A DNA stretch of 64,000 nucleotides from Spirosoma endbachense (GCF_010233585.1 NZ_CP045997.1:6499018-6563017), one strand, 5' to 3'; shown: positions 17,408 through 25,029, counted from the first letter of the stretch. Notes: a model not told the origin generated them from the sequence alone. Program-made: numbers and translations.

Positions 17408-18235
17408 TTAACTAAAAATTTCCACCTTTTTCGTTTGCAGGACCTGCAATGGAAACACAGTCGTTGTCTCACCAGTCTGAAGTGTCAGGGAAGTCGTGTC
17501 TACTTTAACGATTTCGCCCTTTATATCATCAATCTGAATCGTCTGGCCTTCTTTGTATTTATTTCTGGAATAAAATGAGGACAGTATGTTAGCCATCACA
17601 TCACGTGAAGCGATTCCGTATCCTATTGCAAACGCGAAGATCCCTCCTCCAATGACCAGATTAAAACTTGATTCAAGCAGTTCCGTATTAATTCCTGCCT
17701 GACCCAGTGCGCTGATGATGGTAATAACCAGGAAGAAAACAAACACAATCGTACTCAGTAGCCGTCCAGAAGAAATGTTAAATGACTGGCATACATTCAA
17801 TACTGTGGTCCTGAGCGTATCAGCCAGTAAAACACCTACTTGTAACATGATAGCGGCTGCAATTACTTTCGGAATGAAATTAACCAGCGATGAAACCATT
17901 TCAGTAATAGCGGCTACGCCCAGCGTTTCAGTAGCTGCTGTTATAAAAACCAGTAGAACGAAGTAATACAGAACCTTACTGACTATTTCGCTCAGTTTTA
18001 TCTCCGTATTAAGCTGTTTAATAATACTGATTTCGTTTAGTCGACTACCAATTTTATCAAAGCCCACTTGCGCCAGAATTCGCCGGACGATGAACGCAAT
18101 TAGTCGGGCAACACCAATGCCAATCAATAAAATAACGAGTGCGCCTAGTATACGAGGTACAAATTCGACAAATTGGTCAATGAGGGTTTGAAAGGTGTTG
18201 CGTAAAATTTCTGTTATATTCGGGAGTTGTTTCAT
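17408..18235 (-). CDS. MscS-like mechanosensitive ion channel (small conductance type)
   Basis: A 275-residue membrane protein. Hydrophobic segments are at about 24-50 (FVPRILGALVILLIGIGVARLIAFIV), 85-107, 120-145 and 160-185. The last carries the pore-like FNLVIGGGIFAFAIGYGIASRDVMANILSSFYSR followed by a short beta domain (EGQTIQIDDIKGEIVKVDTTSLTLQTGETTTVFP), the MscS beta-domain pattern. The N-terminal TM_helix repeats are typical of YnaI/CmpX-like small channels. It lies 50 nt before the DUF3078 gene on the same strand. Confidence 0.85.
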   Translation of the reverse strand: MKQLPNITEILRNTFQTLIDQFVEFVPRILGALVILLIGIGVARLIAFIVRRILAQVGFDKIGSRLNEISIIKQLNTEIKLSEIVSKVLYYFVLLVFITAATETLGVAAITEMVSSLVNFIPKVIAAAIMLQVGVLLADTLRTTVLNVCQSFNISSGRLLSTIVFVFFLVITIISALGQAGINTELLESSFNLVIGGGIFAFAIGYGIASRDVMANILSSFYSRNKYKEGQTIQIDDIKGEIVKVDTTSLTLQTGETTTVFPLQVLQTKKVEIFS

Positions 18236-18269
18236 AGAGTTACGGCGTTCATATTCAGCCTATTCTGGA

Positions 18270-18443
18270 TTAATGAGGGGGATTAGCCAGTACAGAAACT
18301 ACGCCAAACAGGTCGCCAACGTATAGCTCTATGACAGTAGTAACATCTCGAATCATGTCTATTTCCGAAATTAGTTCGGTTTTTAAATGGGGGGGACATT
18401 CTGCGTCCGGCTCCATTTCTTGGAATGGATTAGGAGTTTCCAT
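18270..18443 (-). CDS. Small acidic protein (57 aa) co-transcribed with ECF sigma gene
   Basis: An ATG-initiated frame of 57 residues starts 18 nt after the stop of the upstream ECF sigma gene. The sequence is acidic at the N-terminus (METPNPFQEMEPDAECPPHL), followed by a helical KTELISEIDMIRDVTTVIELYVGDLFGVVSVL. The Asn-Pro-Phe start, the ECPPHLK motif and the ELISEID helix have the look of a conserved small protein. I recall similar proteins downstream of Bacteroidota sigma factors, but cannot check this. It may modulate the sigma factor or be an independent partner; the function is unknown. Confidence 0.75.
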   Translation of the reverse strand: METPNPFQEMEPDAECPPHLKTELISEIDMIRDVTTVIELYVGDLFGVVSVLANPPH

Positions 18444-18461
18444 AGGTTATAAGCAGGGTAA

Positions 18462-19067
18462 TTATCGAAATGGCCATCGAATCGATAAAGCAGCTTTAAT
18501 GGCCAACAGTAGCCAAAACAAAGCGGCTTCGAGGTAATACTTGCGGAGTTTATCACGGCTACGCTTCAAACGCATTTTCACCGCACTCTCGGTTATTCCG
18601 TTTAAATCTGCAAGCTCACGAATGCTGATATTATCCTGGTACTTCATTAATAACAGGCTTTGCTCTGTTGGATCAAGCTGTTCCAGGGCCAGCTTAAGTT
18701 TTTGCGCTTCCATCTCGGCTAATTCAGCCAATCCGTCATCAGCTCCCAGATCTAACCGCTCCCACCCTTCATCCATATACACTTCTGTACGCCGTTGTGG
18801 CGACCGCATATGATCAGTGCAGTGATTATAGGTAATCGAATACAACCAGGTAGAAAATTTGGCCTGTTCCTTAAAGCCTCCAAGCTTAATAACAAGCTTC
18901 AAAAATATGTCATGTGTCAAATCTTCGGCCTGTAGCGGATCCTTGGTAAATGATAGGCATTTTCGGTATACTTTATCGCAGTAGCGTTCGTATAAACGCT
19001 CGAAATAAGCGTTCTTCTGCGTTTCGATATATAACCGGACCAATTCTTCGTCCGAAAAGTGCTTCAT
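18462..19067 (-). CDS. ECF-type RNA polymerase sigma factor with hydrophobic C-terminal tail
   Basis: A 201-residue sigma-70 family ECF factor. Region 2 covers about 21-90 (LYERYCDKVYRKCLSFTKDPLQAEDLTHDIFLKL, then FSTWLYSITYNHCTDHMR) and region 4 about 133-177 (TEQSLLLMKYQDNISIRELADLNGITESAVKMRLKRSRDKLRKY). After region 4 a 24-residue extension follows, with hydrophobic residues 181-195 (AALFWLLLAIKAALS), unlike its neighbour paralogue. It forms a probable operon with the 57-residue gene. No anti-sigma gene with a clear membrane segment is adjacent. Confidence 0.93.
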   Translation of the reverse strand: MKHFSDEELVRLYIETQKNAYFERLYERYCDKVYRKCLSFTKDPLQAEDLTHDIFLKLVIKLGGFKEQAKFSTWLYSITYNHCTDHMRSPQRRTEVYMDEGWERLDLGADDGLAELAEMEAQKLKLALEQLDPTEQSLLLMKYQDNISIRELADLNGITESAVKMRLKRSRDKLRKYYLEAALFWLLLAIKAALSIRWPFR

Positions 19068-19171
19068 TTGATTCGGTAGTGCTCGTTAAGACCCGAAAAA
19101 CAATCAAAGTAACGGATTTCGTTCATTAAACTAATGAAAGGTTTCGATCACACTATAAAGCATAGCAAAAT

Positions 19172-19189
19172 ACCTACCAATTAGTAGGT
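19172..19189. promoter_or_regulatory. ACCTAC-N6-GTAGGT palindrome upstream of the ECF sigma gene
   Basis: A perfect 6+6 inverted repeat with a 6-nt spacer (CAATTA) lies about 105 nt upstream of the start of the first sigma gene. The same ACCTAC/GTAGGT half-sites occur in the longer hairpin just upstream of the second sigma gene. It could be an operator shared by the two paralogues. This is inference only. Confidence 0.35.
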
Positions 19190-19240
19190 GTATTGAAGTG
19201 TTGACTAAAATAAATACTTAATTCTTTTTTTGATAGATAA

Positions 19241-19837
19241 TTAACTATACATTAACTCATAAGGCAACGTATCATCAATAAGCACTTCTCCATAAAATTG
19301 ACGTAACCGATCGCGGGAACGTTTGAGCCGCATTTTAACGGCACTATGTGTTAAAGAAAATTGATCAGCAATTTCTTTAACACTAACTTCATCCATATAT
19401 TTCATCCGTAACAGCCCTTGTTCTTCGGGCTCCAGACGAGTCATGGCCAGTTTCATTTGCCGCTCAGTTATCTCAGCGAATTGATTTTCTGTTAGCTGAT
19501 CTGGATCACTTGTAAATAAAGCAGTAATGTCGTAGCATTCATCCAGCGCCAACCCCTGTTTTATACGGGGCGTTCGGATTTGATCGGTACAATGATTGCG
19601 GGTAACTGAATAAAGCCAGGTAGAGAATCGAGACTCCTGTTTATAACTATTTATCTTATTAAGTAACTTTATGAAAATATCCTGCGTTAAATCTTCTGCT
19701 TGTATTTCGTCTTTAATAAATAGTAAACATCTGCGCCGAACTTTAGGGCAGTAACGCTCATACAATGCATTAAAATAGCTATTCTTACGTGTTTTAATGT
19801 ACAGTTTTACGAGGTCTTCATCCGTAAAATTTTCCAT
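19241..19837 (-). CDS. ECF-type RNA polymerase sigma factor (tandem paralogue)
   Basis: A 198-residue ECF sigma factor closely related to the next gene downstream; the two agree at most positions through region 2 (DLVKLYIKTRKNSYFNALYERYCPKVRRRCLLFIKDEIQAEDLTQDIFIKLL versus its neighbour). Region 4 is EEQGLLRMKYMDEVSVKEIADQFSLTHSAVKMRLKRSRDRLRQFY (about 137-181). The end (GEVLIDDTLPYELMYS) is polar and lacks the hydrophobic tail of the paralogue. No small partner gene follows it. The start codon sits 4 nt from a 14-bp hairpin. Confidence 0.93.
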   Translation of the reverse strand: MENFTDEDLVKLYIKTRKNSYFNALYERYCPKVRRRCLLFIKDEIQAEDLTQDIFIKLLNKINSYKQESRFSTWLYSVTRNHCTDQIRTPRIKQGLALDECYDITALFTSDPDQLTENQFAEITERQMKLAMTRLEPEEQGLLRMKYMDEVSVKEIADQFSLTHSAVKMRLKRSRDRLRQFYGEVLIDDTLPYELMYS

Positions 19838-19841
19838 TCTG

Positions 19842-19884
19842 TTCGTAGGTAGAGGGAGTTAATACTATTTCCTCTACCTACGAA
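19842..19884 (-). promoter_or_regulatory. 14-bp hairpin immediately 5' of the sigma factor start codon
   Basis: TTCGTAGGTAGAGG (19842-19855) and CCTCTACCTACGAA (19871-19884) form a perfect stem with a 15-nt loop. On the minus-strand mRNA the stem ends 4 nt before the AUG of the ECF sigma gene, where a ribosome would land. It could control translation initiation, or act as an operator palindrome at the DNA level. Confidence 0.5.
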
Positions 19885-19917
19885 TAACAACTAGTTTTCG
19901 ATTTCATTAAAAAGTAT

Positions 19918-19943
19918 AAAACCTGGCAAATTTGCCAGGTTTT
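19918..19943 (-). terminator. Terminator of tsf
   Basis: AAAACCTGGCAAA and TTTGCCAGGTTTT (19918-19930, 19931-19943) form a perfect palindrome with A/T tracts on both sides, 26 nt after the tsf stop. It can end transcription from either side. Confidence 0.85.
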
Positions 19944-19969
19944 ATTAAACGGTAGGTAACACCAAGAAA

Positions 19970-20803
19970 TTAACCGATAGCCACGCGTTTGAACGCCGAT
20001 ACGGTTAATCCTTTACTGGTTTTATCGAGCAGTTGTGCAATCGTTAATGAGTTGTCTTTAACAAACTCCTGATTGAGCAACGTATTCTCTTTATAGAACT
20101 TATTTAGTTTACCCAGAGCAATTTTTTCAAGCATTGCTTCGGGTTTGCCTTCCTGACGAGCCTGCTCTTTACCAATTTCAATTTCACGCTGAACAATAGT
20201 GGCATCAACACCATCTTTATCCAGAGCAACCGGTTTCATAGCAGCAATCTGCATCGCGATGTCTTTACCGACTTCGGTCACATCCGTACCATTCGTATTC
20301 GACAGGCCAACCAGTACACCTAATTTACCGTTCGAGTGAATGTAAGACACAACTTTATCACCCGAAACAGTTTCGAATGAAGCGACATCAATTTTTTCAC
20401 CGATTTTACCCATCAGATCAGTGATATGATCCTGAAGAGCACGGCCATCGGCTTGAGGTGTTGCCAATAAAGCAGCTTTGTCAGTTGCATCGGTTGCAAC
20501 AGCAGTGCTCATGATGGCCATTGCCAGGTTCTGAAAGTCAGCAACTTTCGAAACGGGTTCTGTTTCGCAAGCCAACGCAATCACTTTCCCACTTTTGCCA
20601 TCCTGGCTAACGTGTGCCAGTACAATACCTTCAGCCGTTGCGTTGTCAGCACGTTTGTCGGCTATTTTCTGACCCTGCTTCCGCAGAATCTCTTTTGCTT
20701 TTTCAAAATCGCCATCGGCTTCGGTGAGGGCTTTTTTACAGTCCATCATGCCAGCTCCGGTCTCTTGCCGAAGTTTGTTTACGTCAGCAGCAGTAATTGC
20801 CAT
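19970..20803 (-). CDS. tsf: Elongation factor Ts
   Basis: A 277-residue guanine nucleotide exchange factor for EF-Tu. The N-terminal UBA-like domain MAITAADVNKLRQETGAGMMDCKKALTEADGDFEKAKEILRKQG (1-44) contains the conserved GAGMMDCKKAL. The core has the dimerisation-type subdomains (SYIHSNGKLGVLVGLSNTNG, AMQIAAMKPVALDKDGVD) and ends VSAFKRVAIG. The length is typical. It lies downstream of rpsB as in most bacteria, with a hairpin between them that may lower tsf expression relative to rpsB. Confidence 0.97.
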   Translation of the reverse strand: MAITAADVNKLRQETGAGMMDCKKALTEADGDFEKAKEILRKQGQKIADKRADNATAEGIVLAHVSQDGKSGKVIALACETEPVSKVADFQNLAMAIMSTAVATDATDKAALLATPQADGRALQDHITDLMGKIGEKIDVASFETVSGDKVVSYIHSNGKLGVLVGLSNTNGTDVTEVGKDIAMQIAAMKPVALDKDGVDATIVQREIEIGKEQARQEGKPEAMLEKIALGKLNKFYKENTLLNQEFVKDNSLTIAQLLDKTSKGLTVSAFKRVAIG

Positions 20804-20872
20804 AGTAATAGGTGATTGTCGATTTAAATTTCCAAAAATTATTTGGTACTCAGCAAGTCGTGTCTGAAATGG

Positions 20873-20903
20873 AATAGCCCATAGCGGCTGGCTACGGGCT
20901 ATT
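20873..20903 (-). terminator. Hairpin between rpsB and tsf
   Basis: AATAGCCC-TAGC and GCTA-GGGCTATT arms (20873-20885, 20891-20903) have one mismatch and a 5-nt loop. It sits 115 nt after rpsB and 70 nt before tsf. It is a partial terminator or processing site inside the rpsB-tsf unit. Confidence 0.55.
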
Positions 20904-21017
20904 TCCTTAAGTCATAAAACGATCCGTCGTAGCGGTTTTATAGTTAACAAGTTATTACGCAATGGCCCACTTCGGACCCAACCATACAACCAGCTGACTA
21001 TACAGTTTTATAACTTT

Positions 21018-21857
21018 TTATGCTTCCGTCTCGTCTTCAGCCACAGCAGCTGGTGCTGATTCTGCTTCAGGTTGTTCAGCAGTGGCGCCTTCGGCCTTAG
21101 CTTGCGCAAGGTCTTCGGCACGCTTAGCATCTTCTTCTTCCTGAACGCGCTGATCATCTTTATCCTGTTTCCGCTCCATCAGGCCTTCTTCAATAGCTTT
21201 ACCGATAGCGAGCGTAATCAGCGAAATAGACTTATAAGCATCGTCATTAGCCGGGATTGCAAAATCAACATCTTCCGGATTCGAGTTCGTATCGCACATA
21301 GCAAATACGGGAATGCCCAGGCGATGTGCTTCTGCAACAGCAATGTGCTCACGCTTTACGTCAACAACGAACAAAGCAGCTGGCAAACGGGTCAGGTCGG
21401 CAATACCGCCTAATACGCGTTCCAGTTTCTCTTTGTCGCGGGTACGGGTCAAACGCTCCCGCTTGGCAATGCTCTTGATGGTCTCCTCATCTTTCAGCAT
21501 TTTATCCAGCGTTTGCATTTTCTTCAGCGACTTGCGAATCGTAGCGAAGTTCGTCAACATACCGCCCTGCCAGCGATCTGTTACGTAAGGCATTTTCAGA
21601 CGACGTGCTTCTTCAGAAACAATCTCCTGTGCCTGTTTTTTCGTTGCGACAAACATTACCTTCCGGCCCGAGCGAACAATTCCTTTAATCGAATTGCAGG
21701 CTTCGTCGAGAGCGGCCAATGTTTTATTGAGGTCAATAATATGGATGCCGTTCTTCTCCATGAAGATATACGGAGCCATCCGGGGGTCCCACTTACGCGT
21801 AAGGTGGCCAAAGTGCACACCAGCGTCCAGGAGGTCTTTATATTCGATTTGTGCCAT
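21018..21857 (-). CDS. rpsB: 30S ribosomal protein S2
   Basis: A 279-residue ribosomal protein uS2. The start MAQIEYKDLLDAGVHFGHLTRKWDPRMAPYIFMEKNGIHIIDL is canonical. VMFVATKKQAQEIV, RWQGGMLTNFATIRKSLKKM and ADLTRLPAALFVVDVKREHIAVAEAHRLGIPVFAMCDTNSNPEDVDFAIPANDDAYKSI are the expected blocks. The C-terminus carries a long acidic/Ala-rich tail (about 225-279) often seen in Bacteroidota. The ATG at 21857 is chosen; a longer reading adds 16 hydrophobic residues not in the family. The upstream gap to rpsI is 165 nt. Confidence 0.97.
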   Translation of the reverse strand: MAQIEYKDLLDAGVHFGHLTRKWDPRMAPYIFMEKNGIHIIDLNKTLAALDEACNSIKGIVRSGRKVMFVATKKQAQEIVSEEARRLKMPYVTDRWQGGMLTNFATIRKSLKKMQTLDKMLKDEETIKSIAKRERLTRTRDKEKLERVLGGIADLTRLPAALFVVDVKREHIAVAEAHRLGIPVFAMCDTNSNPEDVDFAIPANDDAYKSISLITLAIGKAIEEGLMERKQDKDDQRVQEEEDAKRAEDLAQAKAEGATAEQPEAESAPAAVAEDETEA

Positions 21858-22022
21858 TTCTAAAAATGAACAATAAAAAATGAATAATGAAAAAATACGC
21901 AGCACCGCGCATCGGCATCATCTAAGCGCAGTCTGGACTTGAGTTAATGGATAATGAGTAATGAAGAACGTACGATGGCCAAAATGTTCATTATACAGAT
22001 CACATCGGTCATTATGCATTGG

Positions 22023-22409
22023 CTAGCGTTTCGAGAACTGGAACCGACGACGAGCTTTCCGGCGACCGTATTTCTTACGTTCAACCATACGCGAATCCCG
22101 AGTCAGGAAGCCTTCTTTCTTGAGGGCAGGACGGAAATCAGCGTTCAGCTCAACCAGCGCACGGGCAATTGCCATACGGGTTGCTTCGGCCTGACCAGCC
22201 ACTCCGCCACCACGAACGTTAACTTTTACGTCGTAGCCACCAACACCGTTAACAGTCGAAAACGGTTGGTTCAAAATGATTTGCAGTACTTCGGTTGGGA
22301 AATATTGTTTGTAATCTTTCCCGTTTACCGAGATGGCCCCGCTGCCCGCCGACAAATAAATGCGGGAGATGGCAGTTTTACGCCGGCCAATGGTGTTAAT
22401 ACGATCCAT
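22023..22409 (-). CDS. rpsI: 30S ribosomal protein S9
   Basis: A 128-residue ribosomal protein uS9. It has GRRKTAISRIYLSAGSGAISVNGKDYKQYFP at the start, GGVAGQAEATRMAIARALVELN in the middle, and the basic conserved tail DSRMVERKKYGRRKARRRFQFSKR, whose final KR reaches the P-site tRNA. It follows rplM by 6 nt, the near-universal L13-S9 operon. Confidence 0.97.
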   Translation of the reverse strand: MDRINTIGRRKTAISRIYLSAGSGAISVNGKDYKQYFPTEVLQIILNQPFSTVNGVGGYDVKVNVRGGGVAGQAEATRMAIARALVELNADFRPALKKEGFLTRDSRMVERKKYGRRKARRRFQFSKR

Positions 22410-22415
22410 TATGAC

Positions 22416-22859
22416 TTAGAATTTAACTGCTTTGGGTTGCTGAGCCTCGTGCGGATGTTGGTCACCAGCATAAACGTACAGGTTGGTATACAACCGACGA
22501 CCAAGCCGATTTTTAGGCAACATGCCTTTTACGGCGTGTTCGATGATACGCTCGGGGTGCTTTTCAAGCAGCAGCCGGGGCGTTGCGAACCGTTGACCAC
22601 CGGGATAACCCGTGTGGCGGACATAAACTTTGTCGGTCAACTTCGAGCCGGTCAGGCGAACCTTGTCGGCATTGATGACGATCACGTTATCCCCGCAATC
22701 AACGTGTGGCGTGAAGTTTGTTTTGTGTTTGCCGCGAATCAGGCGTGCGATTTGGCTGGCCAGCCGACCAAGCACTTCACCCTGAGCGTCAACCACAATC
22801 CACTCCTTCTGCACCGTTTCTTTGTTGGCAGAGATGGTTTTGTAACTGAGCGTATTCAC
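22416..22859 (-). CDS. rplM: 50S ribosomal protein L13
   Basis: A 147-residue ribosomal protein uL13. Landmarks are [46 protein letters not shown] (18-63), [15 protein letters not shown] and the conserved [30 protein letters not shown]. First gene of rplM-rpsI. Upstream is a Bacteroidota-type promoter whose -7 box abuts a hairpin with a U6 tail. In E. coli L13 autoregulates its operon; whether that holds here is unknown. Confidence 0.97.
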   Translation of the reverse strand: MNTLSYKTISANKETVQKEWIVVDAQGEVLGRLASQIARLIRGKHKTNFTPHVDCGDNVIVINADKVRLTGSKLTDKVYVRHTGYPGGQRFATPRLLLEKHPERIIEHAVKGMLPKNRLGRRLYTNLYVYAGDQHPHEAQQPKAVKF

Positions 22860-22901
22860 TGTTATGGAGACTAATTAATTGATTTCTAATGATTTGCCTA
22901 C

Positions 22902-22934
22902 AAAAAAGCACTCCCGCTTTCGAAACGGGAGTGC
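22902..22934 (-). terminator. Hairpin plus U6 tract just upstream of rplM
   Basis: On the minus strand GCACTCCCG and CGGGAGTGC form a 9-bp GC-rich stem (plus-strand 22908-22916 and 22926-22934) followed by six T residues (22907-22902). This is a textbook intrinsic terminator, yet it lies upstream of rplM with no minus-strand gene within about 780 nt before it. It could insulate rplM from mraY read-through or be an attenuator. Confidence 0.7.
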
Positions 22935-22965
22935 AAATATACGCGGTATGACGCTGAAAAACAAA
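22934..22965 (-). promoter_or_regulatory. Bacteroidota-type promoter for rplM-rpsI
   Basis: Read leftwards: TTTG (22965-22962), 20-nt spacer, TATATTTG (22941-22934), matching the Bacteroidota -33 TTTG / -7 TAnnTTTG consensus. The -7 box touches the first base of the hairpin, so a start 5-8 nt downstream would remove much of the hairpin's 5' arm from the transcript. Confidence 0.7.
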
Positions 22966-23026
22966 GGTATGGCTAGAATATAGCCAAAAATCGGTAATTT
23001 TGGAACGGCTAACCTGATGATGCAAC

Positions 23027-23239
23027 ATGGCTGATTCTTTTCGACTTGATCGTACTGCGTTTCACATGGGTACACACGAGGAAACAGAATATTATCATGC
23101 CCGTAATCAGCCTAAAACCTTTACCGAACGCTTACAAGCAGCTACCTACTTAAATAGTATTGCGTTTCGGTATGATATCAATAATCCGCCCCGATTAGAC
23201 CGAACAGCATTTTCGGCTCGAAAACACGAAAATGGCTAA
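23027..23239 (+). CDS. Small protein with two LDRTAF motifs, partner of nucleotidyltransferase
   Basis: A 70-residue protein with the motif LDRTAF at 7-12 and again at 57-62, the second followed by a basic SARKH tail. Between them TFTERLQAATYLNSIAF (31-47) forms a helix. This layout (LDRTxF, helix, DRTxFSARKH) is one I associate with small Bacteroidota proteins encoded just before DUF6036-type nucleotidyltransferases. It overlaps the next gene by 8 nt, so the two are coupled. An antitoxin-like role is plausible but not established. It is on the opposite strand from the flanking mraY and rplM. Confidence 0.75.
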   Translation: MADSFRLDRTAFHMGTHEETEYYHARNQPKTFTERLQAATYLNSIAFRYDINNPPRLDRTAFSARKHENG

Positions 23240-23696
23240 CTTATTTAATCCTGATTTTCAGGATTTTGTGGAAGCTTTACGAAGACAAGACGTCCGATAT
23301 GTGTTAGTTGGCGGTTACTCGGTTATCCTGCATGGCTACAATCGAACAACTGGTGATATGGACATTCTTGTAGAAAAGTCTGCCGAAAACTATGCACGAC
23401 TAGTCAGGGCTTTCCATGACTTCGGAATGCCAACTTTTGATATGACTGCTGATAACTACTTGAATAACCCTGCTTTCGATGTGTTCACATTTGGCCGCCC
23501 TCCTGTGGCTATCGATATTTTAACCACCATGAAAGGAGTGGCTTTTGAGGAGGTTTTTTTACAGGCTTTTGACGCAGAGGTAGATGGGTTAACAATACGA
23601 CTTATTCATTATAATGACCTTATTCGTGCCAAACAAGCAGCAGGACGTGCGCGAGACTTGAACGATATTGAGCAATTAAAAAAGAGCCGGGAATAA
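23232..23696 (+). CDS. Nucleotidyltransferase (MNT/AbiEii-like, DUF6036 type)
   Basis: A 154-residue minimal nucleotidyltransferase. The motif VGGYSVILHGYNRTTGDMDILV (26-47) has the Gly-Gly of the family and the catalytic D42-x-D44. A third acidic position is likely in VAIDIL (near 96). The helical C-terminus LIHYNDLIRAKQAAGRARDLNDIEQLKK is typical of the MNT/DUF6036 group, where it contacts the substrate. Such enzymes serve as type IV or type VII toxin-antitoxin components, or modify RNA or protein. The target is unknown. It converges with mraY 21 nt downstream. Confidence 0.85.
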   Translation: MANLFNPDFQDFVEALRRQDVRYVLVGGYSVILHGYNRTTGDMDILVEKSAENYARLVRAFHDFGMPTFDMTADNYLNNPAFDVFTFGRPPVAIDILTTMKGVAFEEVFLQAFDAEVDGLTIRLIHYNDLIRAKQAAGRARDLNDIEQLKKSRE

Positions 23697-23716
23697 GTAT
23701 CACTGCTCTTTAGGTC

Positions 23717-24925
23717 TTACCGCAGTTTCAATGTCGCTAAGGCCAGAACGGCCAGGATAATTCCGATAATCCAGAAGCGTGTTACCAGTTTAGCTTCATG
23801 GTAGCCTTTCTTCTGAAAATGATGGTGTAGGGGCGACATCAGGAAGATTCGCCTACCTTCACCATACTTGCGTTTGGTGTATTTAAAATAGCTCACCTGC
23901 ATAATTACCGACACCAGCTCGACCAGAAAAATGCCACAGATAATGGGAATCATCAGCTCTTTTCGAATAGCCAGAAATAATACGGCTATCACCCCTCCCA
24001 GCATCAGGCTACCGGTATCGCCCATGAATACCTGCGCAGGATAAGAGTTGTACCACAAAAAACCGACGCAGGCGCCAACGAAGGCTGCACAGAAAATTAC
24101 CAGTTCGCCCGCATTGGGGATGTACATGATATTCAGGTACTGCGAGAAAACTTTATTACCCGACAGGTAGGCCAGAACACCAATTGTCAACCCAATAATG
24201 ACGGACGTACCAGCGGCCAAACCGTCGATACCATCGGTGATATTGGCCCCATTGGAAACCGCCGTAATAATAAAAATGCAGATCAGGACATAGACAATCC
24301 AGGTATAACTATCGGGCACGACGCCGAATAGCAGTGAGCTGTAATCAAATTCGTTGTTCTTAACGAATGGAACCGTCGTGAGTGTTGACTTGATATCAGT
24401 ATAAATATCAGGCACCGTCGATGTGCTCAGCAGTCGGGGAGCGTATTTGCGGATTTTAACATAGTCGTTGAAGGATAATGTGAGACCAACAATCAACCCC
24501 AGACCAACCTGTCCAACAACCTTAAACTTACCTTGTAGTCCCTCTTTATTTTTCTTGAAAACCTTGATATAGTCATCTAGAAACCCAATTAATCCTGTCC
24601 ATACGGTCGACACAAGCGCAAGAACGACATATACATTGGACAGTTTCGCAAAAAGCAGTGCAGGAATCAGCAGCGATGCCAGAATAATAAATCCACCCAT
24701 GGTTGGCGTACCCCGCTTTTGCATCTGCCCTTCCAAACCCAGATCGCGAATAGATTCTCCAATCTGAAGATTGCGGAGTATATCGATAATGCGACGACCA
24801 AAGATAGCGGCAATGAGCAGGGAGGTTATGACAGCACCAAGCGCCCGGAACGATATATATTGAAAAACCCCGGCTCCAGGGAAATTGTAGCGTTCGTCCA
24901 GTAAATGGAATAGGTAATAGAGCAT
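23717..24925 (-). CDS. mraY: Phospho-N-acetylmuramoyl-pentapeptide transferase
   Basis: A 402-residue integral membrane enzyme with about ten helices that makes lipid I from UDP-MurNAc-pentapeptide and undecaprenyl phosphate. [21 protein letters not shown] (near 75), [25 protein letters not shown] (near 117, DDY motif), [17 protein letters not shown] (near 248) and the end [28 protein letters not shown] are all canonical. The ATG at 24925 is chosen because the earlier one adds 17 residues from an A/T-rich tandem repeat. It is the last gene of the upstream dcw block; murD, which usually follows, is 7.8 kb away. Confidence 0.97.
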   Translation of the reverse strand: MLYYLFHLLDERYNFPGAGVFQYISFRALGAVITSLLIAAIFGRRIIDILRNLQIGESIRDLGLEGQMQKRGTPTMGGFIILASLLIPALLFAKLSNVYVVLALVSTVWTGLIGFLDDYIKVFKKNKEGLQGKFKVVGQVGLGLIVGLTLSFNDYVKIRKYAPRLLSTSTVPDIYTDIKSTLTTVPFVKNNEFDYSSLLFGVVPDSYTWIVYVLICIFIITAVSNGANITDGIDGLAAGTSVIIGLTIGVLAYLSGNKVFSQYLNIMYIPNAGELVIFCAAFVGACVGFLWYNSYPAQVFMGDTGSLMLGGVIAVLFLAIRKELMIPIICGIFLVELVSVIMQVSYFKYTKRKYGEGRRIFLMSPLHHHFQKKGYHEAKLVTRFWIIGIILAVLALATLKLR

Positions 24926-24930
24926 TTTAA

Positions 24931-24960
24931 AAGAGCGAAAGAGTGAAAGAGTGAACGAGT
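24931..24960 (-). repeat. Short imperfect tandem repeat before mraY
   Basis: The plus strand carries AGAGCGAAAGAGTGAAAGAGTGAACGAGT, about three copies of GAAAGAGT, just upstream of the mraY ATG. On the mRNA it reads as pyrimidine-rich ACTCTTTC units where a ribosome binding site would be. It may aid or limit initiation; the copy number may be variable. Confidence 0.5.
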
Positions 24961-25029
24961 AAAAAGGCAGGAGCAATTAGTTATTCGCTTTTTCGCCTTC
25001 TATTCTTCCGCTCTTTGTACAGGCCAAAG

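Noticed and set aside
18331..18537. A 68-codon plus-strand frame over the end of the ECF sigma gene
   Set aside because: It lies antisense to the sigma factor's 3' end and to the better-supported 57-residue minus-strand gene.
21954..22874. A 306-codon plus-strand open frame opposite rpsI and rplM
   Set aside because: The minus strand encodes complete, canonical L13 and S9 across the same interval. The plus-strand frame has no recognisable family and is an antisense shadow.
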